From Natronolimnohabitans innermongolicus JCM 12255 (GTDB lineage Archaea > Halobacteriota > Halobacteria > Halobacteriales > Natrialbaceae): a stretch of DNA of 32,069 nt. This document shows positions 23,970 to 29,810 of this stretch, piece by piece (the first letter of the stretch is position 1; every line of letters begins with the position of its first letter). The notes under the pieces were generated by a model, which saw only the letters and a list, made by a program, of their open reading frames with translations, had not been told where the DNA came from and did not search any database. The stretch lies in the NCBI RefSeq assembly GCF_000337215.1, contig NZ_AOHZ01000018.1:87753-119821 (forward strand), in the 5' to 3' direction. The position numbers were made by a program, and so were the translations under genes.

Positions 23970-24968
23970 ATGGATTTCGTCGAAACGTACCAGACCGTGC
24001 TCGTCTTCGGAGCGATCGTCGGCGGCCTCGCGCTCGGTCAGGTCCCCGGTGTCGCACCCATTGCGGACGCGCTTCTTCTCCCGTTCCTGATGGTGATGCT
24101 GTTCGGCGCGTTCGCGGGGATGCCGCTCTCGAGGCTCCGAGCCGCCTTCGGAAACCGTCGCGTCGCCGGCTCGAGTCTCCTGGTGAATTTCGTCTGGAAT
24201 CCCGTCCTCGCCGTCGTTCTCGGGGCGGTTTTCCTGCGCGAGCATCCCGCGCTGTGGGTCGGCCTGCTCATGCTCATGGTCACGCCGTGTACGGACTGGT
24301 ACCTGATCTTCACCGATATCGCCGACGGCGACGTTCCGCTTGCGACGTCCATCCTCCCGTACAATCTCGTCTTGCAACTCGTCCTGTTGCCCGTCTACCT
24401 CTACGCGTTCGCGGGCGAACTCGTCGACCTACCGCTCGAGCTACTGATCGAGAGCGTCGTTCTGGTGTTGCTCGTCCCGCTCGTTCTCGCCGTGATCGCT
24501 CGACGGGGACTGACCCGCTGGCGAAGCGACCGGTGGTTTCGACGGTCGTTTCTCCCGAAACTCAGCCCGCTTCAGGTCATCTTTCTGAGTCTCGCTATCG
24601 GCGCGATGTTTGCTTCGCAGGGTCAGGAGGTGGTAGAGAATCCGACGCTGCTCGCACTGCTTGCGGTCCCGGTCGTCCTGTTCTACGCCATCAATCTCGC
24701 GCTCGGGGTCGGAATCGGGCGGGCGCTATCGTTCTCGTACGGAGAGCTGGTCTGTTTCAACAATACGGTCCTGTCACGGAACTCCCCGACCGCGCTCGCG
24801 ATCGCGGTCGTTGCGTTTCCACACGAGCCGTTGATTCCGCTCGCGCTGGTCATCGGGCCGCTGTTGGAACTCCCGCTGTTAGGGGTCATCGCACGGGTAC
24901 ATCAGGGGATTCGGAGACGAGAGTGGTGGGCAGCCGACTCGACCGTGTCGGCCGATAGAGATGCGTAA
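23970..24968 (+). CDS. ACR3 / bile-acid:sodium symporter-like transporter (arsenic resistance type)
   Basis: 332-residue integral membrane protein with about ten hydrophobic helices, the size of the bile-acid:Na+ symporter/ACR3 superfamily. The first half contains FLMVMLFGAFAGMPLSRL and the conserved helix break MLMVTPCTDWYLIFTDIADGD, whose Pro-Cys resembles the essential PC of ACR3 arsenite exporters. In the second half VCFNNTVLSRNSPTALAIAV is the matching discontinuous helix with an N-P break. Relatives are often annotated as arsenic resistance proteins. No arsR or arsC lies nearby, so the substrate could instead be another anion. The ATG at 23970 is favoured by a TATA-like box 30 nt upstream. 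The stop lies inside a tandem repeat. Confidence 0.82.
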   Translation: MDFVETYQTVLVFGAIVGGLALGQVPGVAPIADALLLPFLMVMLFGAFAGMPLSRLRAAFGNRRVAGSSLLVNFVWNPVLAVVLGAVFLREHPALWVGLLMLMVTPCTDWYLIFTDIADGDVPLATSILPYNLVLQLVLLPVYLYAFAGELVDLPLELLIESVVLVLLVPLVLAVIARRGLTRWRSDRWFRRSFLPKLSPLQVIFLSLAIGAMFASQGQEVVENPTLLALLAVPVVLFYAINLALGVGIGRALSFSYGELVCFNNTVLSRNSPTALAIAVVAFPHEPLIPLALVIGPLLELPLLGVIARVHQGIRRREWWAADSTVSADRDA

Positions 24969-25067
24969 CGTCGGTGCTGTAACGGAGACGCGTAACGTCG
25001 GTGCTGTAACGGAGATGCGTAGTACCGGCGTCGCAACTGAGATGCGTGACGTCCGCGCTGCCGTGCT
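24960..25067. repeat. four tandem 27-bp repeats between convergent genes
   Basis: Units start at 24960, 24987, 25014 and 25041. The first two are identical except one base (GATGCGTAACGTCGG... versus GACGCG...). The third and fourth keep the GATGCGT start and are more divergent. The array begins within the transporter's last codons and ends on the stop codon of the convergent acidic protein. The period is a multiple of three, so it encodes a 9-residue repeat in any frame, but no gene uses it. Confidence 0.85.
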
Positions 25068-26212
25068 TAGCCCTGCTTATCACGGTATTCGTCTTCGATC
25101 GGCTGCGCTCCGTCGCCGGCACCGAGGGACTCACCCTCCTCGAAGGCATCTTGCGGATCGTCCCACTCCTCGAGCGGCCACGGCTCGGATTCGCCCATCT
25201 CGATCTGGTTGCGCTCGGTCGCCCAGCCGGCGTCGGTCGCCTGCGAGATTCCGGCTTCGTAGCCCGCGTAGTACTGGGCGATCATTTCGGCGGCGAGTTC
25301 GCGCTCTTCGTCGGACCACTGGTCGTCGTTCTCGCCGTCGTCGCCGTTCTCGTCACTGTCGTCACCGTTCTCGCCGTTCGCGCCATCGTCAGCGGCGGGA
25401 GAGACGACGACGTCGTACGTGCTTTCGTAGTGGTCCGCCTCGAGGGTCACCGGGATCTCGGTCGGTTCTTCGACGTCGGGCATCTCGCCGGTGAGGATCA
25501 CGTCGGTGCCGTAGTCGGCGAGCCCGCTCCCGCCGGCGGCGGCCTCGTAGCTGGTGGTGTCGACGACTTCGCCGTCGACGCGCAGTTCGGCGTCACCGCT
25601 CACTTGCTCGTTGGCGTGGATGAGAATTCCGAAATCGTATGACTCTCCGGCTTCACCCGACGGCGTCATGACGTGGTACTCGACCTCCTCGATCGGATCC
25701 TCGGCTGCGTCGTCGGGGTCGTCGTCCCCTTCGGCTGGCTCGACGGGAGCCTCGGCTGCGTCGTCAGCGCCGTTCTCTGTCGGGGCCTCGTCGCCGTCCG
25801 ATTCCTCGCCATTCGACGTCTCACCGTTCGCAGACGACGCGTCGTCGTCACCGACTTCGGCTGGCCGTTCGACGCCGTTCTCGGTCGGCGGGTCGTCAGT
25901 GTCCCCGTCCGACGTGTCCGTGCTATCGTCCTCGTCCCCGCCGTTCGCACCGCCTTCGTCGGTCTCGTCCGCGCCGTTGCCGTCACCCGTCTCGTCGTCA
26001 CTCGGACCTGTATCGTCACTCGAAGCAGCATCTTGATCGCCTTCGTCGGTCGCGATCTGATCGTCGTCGGTCTCGTTGTCATCGTCGATCGCTGGCACGA
26101 CGCTGGCGCCGGCGAACGCGACGCCGCCGACCAGGAGCCCGACCGCCAGGAGGACGGCGACGACGCCGACGGCGAGTTGCGTAGTCGTGAGTTGGGATGC
26201 GCGTCCACTCAT
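25067..26212 (-). CDS. acidic, low-complexity surface protein
   Basis: 381 residues from the ATG of MSGRASQLTTTQ. One N-terminal hydrophobic segment (LAVGVVAVLLAVGLLVGGVAFAG, about 13-35) is a signal anchor. Residues ~40-165 are almost only Asp, Glu, Gly, Asn, Thr and Ser with many N-G/N-x-T spots, a disordered spacer suited to glycosylation. A folded segment follows (~168-285): VEYHVMTPSGEAGESYDFGI through VTLEADHYESTYDVVV looks like a beta-sandwich. After a second acidic linker, the C-terminal region WSDEERELAAEMIAQYYAGYEAG is helical. Not recognised; probably a cell-surface protein. It ends inside the 27-bp repeat array. Confidence 0.75.
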   Translation of the reverse strand: MSGRASQLTTTQLAVGVVAVLLAVGLLVGGVAFAGASVVPAIDDDNETDDDQIATDEGDQDAASSDDTGPSDDETGDGNGADETDEGGANGGDEDDSTDTSDGDTDDPPTENGVERPAEVGDDDASSANGETSNGEESDGDEAPTENGADDAAEAPVEPAEGDDDPDDAAEDPIEEVEYHVMTPSGEAGESYDFGILIHANEQVSGDAELRVDGEVVDTTSYEAAAGGSGLADYGTDVILTGEMPDVEEPTEIPVTLEADHYESTYDVVVSPAADDGANGENGDDSDENGDDGENDDQWSDEERELAAEMIAQYYAGYEAGISQATDAGWATERNQIEMGESEPWPLEEWDDPQDAFEEGESLGAGDGAQPIEDEYRDKQG

Positions 26213-26351
26213 AACGCAGCACCTACCTGTTAGCAATGGTAGTTATCCGTGTGCTACAGCGTCGACAGCCGCGGAAATAGTTCATTTTGCTGTCGTTCGG
26301 GATCGGCGCCGTTGCTCCGTCCGCTGTGCGCTGACCGTCTCTGACGTACCG

Positions 26352-26383
26352 GCTCGAGGCACTCGAGCTACGGTTCTCCGTAG
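26352..26383. terminator. two adjacent hairpins downstream of orc1
   Basis: GCTCGAG-GCA-CTCGAGC (26352-26368) and CTACGG-TTCT-CCGTAG (26368-26383) lie 28-59 nt beyond the orc1 stop. There is no U-tract, so intrinsic termination is unproven; they might instead be mRNA-end structures. Confidence 0.3.
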
Positions 26384-26410
26384 AAGAAGACGAGGACGAA
26401 GCGGTCGTCC

Positions 26411-27700
26411 TCAGGAGAACGACGAGAGATCCACGTCCCGGTCGCGTCCGGCGGCTCCGCCGCCGCTGTCTGCGAGTCGGTCGTACGGCGGCAGCTCCTC
26501 GAGCGAACTGTCTCGCCGGACGGCCTTGACGATGTGTTTGGGATCGGTGACGAGTCGGTGGAGGAGGTAGCTGCCCTGCGAGCGGCCGCCGCCGGTCTTC
26601 TCGGATTCGATGACGCCGAGGAAGGCCTGTTCTTTGAGCTGGCGGTAGAGTCCGTTTTCCGTGATGGGATCGGTCGCGACCAGCTCGCAGATGTCGACGT
26701 AGCGCTCGTAGATCTCGCGGGTCTTGTAGGTCTCGCGCTCGCCGGTGATGATGTGACTCGCCAGCGCGTAGAGGGCGAGTTTGGCGTGGACGGTCGCGCC
26801 GCTCGTGAGCTCCTCGATGCGGTTGATCTCGGCGACCTCCTGGGCCTGTTTGATGTGGGTCTCCGCGACGCCCTCGGAACCGGTGCGTCGTGCGAGTTCG
26901 CCCGCTTCCTTGAGGATCTCGATCGCCTTGCGCGCGTCGCCGTGTTTCTTCGCTGCGAGTGCAGCACAGAGCTCGATGGTCCCATCCTCGAGGACGCCGG
27001 GCTGGAAGGCGTCCTCGCGATTTCGCATGATCTCCCGGAGCTGGGAGGCGTCGTAGGGATGAAAGAACAGCTCTCGGTGCCCGAAGCTGCTGTCGATGCG
27101 CTCGTCTAACGTCTCGCGGTATTTGACCTTGTTACTGATGCCGATGACGCCGATGTAGGCGCTGGTCTTTCGGGCTTCGCGAGCGCGAGAGAGTTGCATC
27201 AGGATGTTGGAGTTGTCGAGTTTGTCGATCTCGTCTAAGATGACGATGACCGCATCGAAGAAGTCCTCGAGGATCTCCCAGATGTGCTGGTAGTACTCCA
27301 TCGTGCCGACGCCGCGGACGGGGATGTTCTCCTCGTAGCCCGTCTGTTCTTTCAGACTCAGCGCCATCTGTCGCGTCGCCCGCGTTTCCGTGTTCGCTTC
27401 CGAGCAGTCGACGTAGAGCACGCCGCAGTCGATCTCGTTTCCTCGAGCGGCGCTTTGAGCGCGCGTCGCGACGTGACGCGAGATGAGACTCTTCCCGGTG
27501 CCGGTCTTGCCGTAGATCATCACGTTGTTCGGCGGATCGCCCCGCGTGATCGCACCGACCTCGGCGGCGACGGACTCGATCTCGTCGTCCCGCCCGACGA
27601 TCCGATCCTCCTCGGGAACGTGCCCGACGTGGAGGAGCTCCTTCCGATTGAAGATCGGATCGTGTGATTGAAAGAGCGGGTCCCCTGCCTGATCAGCCAT
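26411..27700 (-). CDS. orc1: Orc1/Cdc6 replication initiator
   Basis: 429-residue AAA+ initiator that binds ORBs, melts the origin and helps load MCM. Walker A GKTGTGKS is at residues 64-71, Walker B VIVILDEID at 151-159, the sensor-1 Asn in GISNKVKYRE at ~190, and sensor-2 Arg257 in GDARKAIEIL. A C-terminal winged helix (~300-400) with SYLLHRLV follows. The N-terminus FNRKELLHVGHVPEEDRIVGRDDEI is strongly family-typical, and the start ATG at 27700 sits 24 nt after a TATA box. Transcription runs away from a gene-free region full of ORBs, the arrangement of a conserved orc/cdc6-linked origin (oriC1 type). An ORB half-site just upstream of its promoter suggests self-regulation. Confidence 0.97.
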   Translation of the reverse strand: MADQAGDPLFQSHDPIFNRKELLHVGHVPEEDRIVGRDDEIESVAAEVGAITRGDPPNNVMIYGKTGTGKSLISRHVATRAQSAARGNEIDCGVLYVDCSEANTETRATRQMALSLKEQTGYEENIPVRGVGTMEYYQHIWEILEDFFDAVIVILDEIDKLDNSNILMQLSRAREARKTSAYIGVIGISNKVKYRETLDERIDSSFGHRELFFHPYDASQLREIMRNREDAFQPGVLEDGTIELCAALAAKKHGDARKAIEILKEAGELARRTGSEGVAETHIKQAQEVAEINRIEELTSGATVHAKLALYALASHIITGERETYKTREIYERYVDICELVATDPITENGLYRQLKEQAFLGVIESEKTGGGRSQGSYLLHRLVTDPKHIVKAVRRDSSLEELPPYDRLADSGGGAAGRDRDVDLSSFS

Positions 27701-27723
27701 ATCTCGCTTCTCGAAGACGGTCG

Positions 27724-27733
27724 TAATAAATCT
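27724..27733 (-). promoter_or_regulatory. TATA box of orc1
   Basis: On the minus strand this reads AGATTTATTA, with 23 nt between it and the orc1 ATG at 27700, so the transcript is essentially leaderless. Confidence 0.65.
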
Positions 27734-27744
27734 ATGGAAGGTAG

Positions 27745-27755
27745 TTCAGACTGAT
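27745..27755. promoter_or_regulatory. degenerate ORB half-site at the orc1 promoter
   Basis: TTCAGACTGAT keeps the ORB dyad (one base off the perfect TTCAG-A-CTGAA) but lacks the CCCCTCG G-string. It ends 11 bp upstream of the orc1 TATA box. Confidence 0.45.
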
Positions 27756-27817
27756 AACAACCCTCGATACGGCCTTCTAACCGGTGTTTCGACCGCATTC
27801 CCTCGAGGACATCTCGG

Positions 27818-27835
27818 TCCCGGATTCAGACTGAA
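27818..27835 (-). promoter_or_regulatory. ORB-like element, degenerate G-string
   Basis: TCCCGGATTCAGACTGAA has the perfect TTCAG-A-CTGAA dyad at 27825-27835, with CCCGGA where the strong boxes have CCCCTCG. It is the outermost box on the left arm of the origin that still shows both parts. Confidence 0.5.
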
Positions 27836-27915
27836 GAGTGTGACGACCGGTTCGAGACCGGTCGGCGGCGAGATCGGTCGTTGTGACCCGTGAAACGATC
27901 GGCGGTGGGGGAGGG

Positions 27916-27935
27916 ACCCCTCGTTCAGAGTGTAA
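27916..27935 (-). promoter_or_regulatory. ORB, left inner
   Basis: ACCCCTCGTTCAGAGTGTAA on the plus strand, so the box reads towards the left with its G-string distal to the AT-rich element. It mirrors the box at 28229. Confidence 0.85.
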
Positions 27936-27945
27936 CGGTGGTCGA

Positions 27946-27969
27946 GGGTGGGGGAGGGGTGGCGGTGGG
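27946..27969 (+). other. G-quadruplex-forming motif inside the origin
   Basis: Four G-runs are separated by loops of 1, 1 and 7 nt: GGG (27946-27948), GGGGG (27950-27954), GGGG (27956-27959) and GGG (27967-27969). That meets the canonical G3+N1-7 pattern. It lies 10 bp inside the left inner ORB, on the side of the unwinding element. Confidence 0.65.
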
Positions 27970-28017
27970 TGGTCGTGTGGAGTAACGCCGAACGCTGTCG
28001 ATACGGCCGAATATTCG

Positions 28018-28156
28018 ACGAGACTCTCTCTCTCTCAACGAGAGACTATTCCTACTACTCTCTCTACTACTCTAGCTAGACCGCTAGACTAGTAGTATTA
28101 TATTTTACTACTGAGGAAGATAGATCCTCCTTCCGAATGGTTATTATTGTATTCTG
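28018..28156. other. AT-rich duplex-unwinding element with inverted repeats
   Basis: This is visibly the most AT-rich stretch of the window. It starts with a CT repeat facing CGAGAGA (28024-28046). It then has an imperfect inverted repeat at 28065-28097 (TACTACTCTAGC against GCTAGACTAGTAGTA), and AGTAGTA/TACTACT arms (28091-28097 and 28106-28112) around TTATATTT. It is centred between the inner ORBs and is the likely site of first melting. Confidence 0.8.
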
Positions 28157-28206
28157 GACCTCACTCTCGACCTCCGTCTCGGACCATCGACTCTCGCCGA
28201 ATTCAA

Positions 28207-28222
28207 CCCCCTCCCTCCCACC
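28207..28222 (-). other. C-tract (G-rich on minus) mirroring the left G-rich motif
   Basis: CCCCC-T-CCC-T-CCC-A-CC on the plus strand is G-rich on the minus strand and lies 6 bp inside the right inner ORB. It has three runs of three or more and a final run of two, so it is a weaker quadruplex candidate than the left tract. Confidence 0.55.
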
Positions 28223-28228
28223 ACGCTC

Positions 28229-28250
28229 TTTCACTCTGAACGACGGGGGT
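28229..28250 (+). promoter_or_regulatory. ORB, right inner
   Basis: TTTCACTCTGAACGAC followed by GGGGGT, with the G-string pointing away from the AT-rich element. It is the inverted partner of the box at 27916-27935. Confidence 0.88.
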
Positions 28251-28401
28251 GGGTCCAGGGTCGAGTCACGGCGGAACCGGAATGGATCCAGAAACGAGTA
28301 CACGCCATCACCGATGTTAGCTTCCAACAATCGTCACAACCGGGTTTGCAGCTACTACCGTCTGTCAGCGTATTCGAGAGAACTCACTCGAGAGAACGCA
28401 C

Positions 28402-28420
28402 ACCCCTCGTTCAGAGTGAA
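28402..28420 (-). promoter_or_regulatory. ORB, first of an inverted pair
   Basis: ACCCCTCGTTCAGAGTGAA on plus. Together with the box at 28459 it makes an inverted pair with 38 bp between, G-strings outward. Confidence 0.87.
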
Positions 28421-28458
28421 TTACGACGCCGTCAACACCCGTCCCGACTCGTGGACCG

Positions 28459-28480
28459 TTTCACTCTGAACGACGGGGGT
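28459..28480 (+). promoter_or_regulatory. ORB, second of an inverted pair
   Basis: The 22-bp sequence is identical to the right inner ORB at 28229-28250 (TTTCACTCTGAACGAC then GGGGGT). It is oriented with its G-string to the right. Confidence 0.88.
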
Positions 28481-28690
28481 CTCTCCCACCGTCTCTTCGC
28501 CCACCTCATTCCATCTTTCCCCACTCTATCCCGTCTCACCCTCTCTCATCCCATTCCACCTCATCAAACCCTATCCAACTCTTCTTGCCCGATTTCGACT
28601 CGAGCCCGGCCTCACGCTTACTCCCGGCCTCGCGCTTGCTCCCCTTCTCACTTGATTCCGACCGTTCTCACTCCCACAACTCCCACTGCT
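28481..28690. other. polypyrimidine-biased stretch
   Basis: About 200 bp in which the plus strand is dominated by C and T (for example CTCTCCCACCGTCTC and CTATCCCGTCTCACCCTC). It has no gene and no ORB and lies between the ORB at 28459 and the outermost ORB at 28732. Confidence 0.6.
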
Positions 28691-28731
28691 ACCCGCGCCG
28701 ATCCCGAGCGACCGTCTCCACTGCCGCCCGA

Positions 28732-28751
28732 TCACTCTGAGCGAGGGGTGT
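28732..28751 (+). promoter_or_regulatory. ORB next to the CitE-like gene promoter
   Basis: TCACTCTGAGCGAGGGGTGT differs from the inner boxes by one base in the dyad spacer (GAGC for GAAC). It ends 60 bp before the citE-like ATG at 28812 and about 20 bp before its likely TATA region (GAGATACTCC), so bound Orc1 could affect that promoter. Confidence 0.78.
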
Positions 28752-28811
28752 CCGTCGCTCCGAGCGTAGAACGGGAGATACTCCTATGGGTGTGGCTCGA
28801 TGACACATCGT

Positions 28812-29702
28812 ATGGTTCGCAGAAGCGTTCTGTTCACCCCTGGCGATCGCCCCGAAATGCTTCGCAAGGCGCCCGATTCGGGCGCGGACGTGATCGTGTT
28901 CGACCTCGAGGATGCGGTTGCACCGGCGCGAAAGACCGAGGCTCGCGAGGCGGTCCGCGAGGTATTGGCCGATCCCGCGTTCGATCCGGCGTGTGAGGTT
29001 TGCGTTCGGGTCAACGCCGCGGATTCGATGCGACGGGACGACCTCGGAACGATCCTGGACCCAGAGGTCGTCGGGTCCGACGGGGGCGAACGCGACGACG
29101 GGTTCCGCCTCGACAGCGTGATGCTCCCGAAGGTCGACGCGGCGGACGACGTCCGCGACCTCGCCGACGACCTCGCGACGTACGACGTATCGTTGCCGGT
29201 GTTCGCGTTGATCGAGAGCGCGGCGGGCGTCCTCGCGGCGCCGGAGATCGCGGCCGCTCGAGCGACGGACGCACTCGCGTTCGGCGCGGAGGATCTCTCG
29301 GCCGATATCGGGGCGACCCGGACCGCCGAGGGAACTGAAGTGCTTTACGCGCGCGAGCGCGTTGTGATCGCCGCCGGGGCCGAAGATTGTGACGCGATCG
29401 ACACGCTCGTTACCGACTTCGAGAACGAGCAGCAACTCCGGGAGGACGCCGCGTTCTCCGTCCAGCTCGGCTACGACGGAAAACTCGCGATCCATCCCGC
29501 CCAGATCGGGCCGATCAACGCCGCGTTCACGCCGACGGCCGAAGAACGCGAGTGGGCCACCCGCGTCCTCGAGGCCAAACGCGAGGCCGACGCCGAGGGG
29601 CGGGGCGTCTTTCAGGTCGACGGCGAGATGATCGACGCGCCGTTGATCGCTCGAGCCGAACGGATCGAAAAACGGGCGGCTGCATCCGACGGAAAGAAAT
29701 GA
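28812..29702 (+). CDS. CitE-like CoA ester lyase (HpcH/HpaI aldolase family)
   Basis: 296-residue TIM-barrel enzyme of the citrate-lyase-beta / malyl-CoA lyase group. VRRSVLFTPGDRPEML is the N-terminal signature, DVIVFDLEDAVAP the first Asp/Glu block, and VMLPKVD a barrel strand. IESAAGVLAAPEIA holds the metal-binding Glu, AFGAEDLSADIGA the metal-binding Asp region, and KLAIHPAQIGPIN the C-terminal signature. Relatives cleave malyl-CoA or beta-methylmalyl-CoA, or hydrolyse malyl-CoA. In haloarchaea these steps belong to the methylaspartate cycle, and the glutamate dehydrogenase downstream fits that. Which reaction applies is not readable here. An alternative ATG at 28800 adds four residues. 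The 109-nt gap to gdh has its own promoters. Confidence 0.9.
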   Translation: MVRRSVLFTPGDRPEMLRKAPDSGADVIVFDLEDAVAPARKTEAREAVREVLADPAFDPACEVCVRVNAADSMRRDDLGTILDPEVVGSDGGERDDGFRLDSVMLPKVDAADDVRDLADDLATYDVSLPVFALIESAAGVLAAPEIAAARATDALAFGAEDLSADIGATRTAEGTEVLYARERVVIAAGAEDCDAIDTLVTDFENEQQLREDAAFSVQLGYDGKLAIHPAQIGPINAAFTPTAEEREWATRVLEAKREADAEGRGVFQVDGEMIDAPLIARAERIEKRAAASDGKK

Positions 29703-29778
29703 TCGTTCGTCCAGTATAAAAGGTCAATGTGACGAACCAATATAACGGGAGGCACTCCCCATTGATAGATATTCGCTA

Positions 29779-29786
29779 CGCTTATC
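29779..29786 (+). promoter_or_regulatory. TATA-like box of gdh
   Basis: CGCTTATC lies about 28 nt before the ATG at 29811. A second, stronger-looking TATAAAA at 29715-29721 lies farther upstream and would give a ~65-nt leader containing the CCCC-GAAA-GGGG hairpin (29794-29805) just before the start codon. Two promoters are possible. Confidence 0.45.
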
Positions 29787-29810
29787 CTCCCGTCCCCGAA
29801 AGGGGCAATC

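Larger units (their letters stand above)
27701..28799. other. oriC: chromosomal replication origin (orc1-linked oriC)
   Basis: About 1.1 kb without a plausible gene between divergent orc1 and the CitE-like gene. It contains ORBs at 27916, 28229, 28402, 28459 and 28732 plus degenerate boxes at 27745 and 27818. An AT-rich element with inverted repeats lies at 28018-28156. G-rich tracts lie just inside the two ORBs nearest that element. Left and right inner boxes face with their G-strings pointing outward. This matches the known archaeal/haloarchaeal origin plan (ORBs with a halophile G-string flanking an unwinding element next to orc1/cdc6). Function is inferred from architecture. Confidence 0.92.

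Noticed and set aside
24886-25149. Minus-strand frame with a 9-residue repeat
   Set aside because: It merely translates the 27-bp DNA repeats and overlaps the ends of two real genes.
28346-28996. 216-codon frame on the plus strand through the origin
   Set aside because: It crosses ORBs, has a basic low-complexity composition and runs into the CitE-like gene in another frame.
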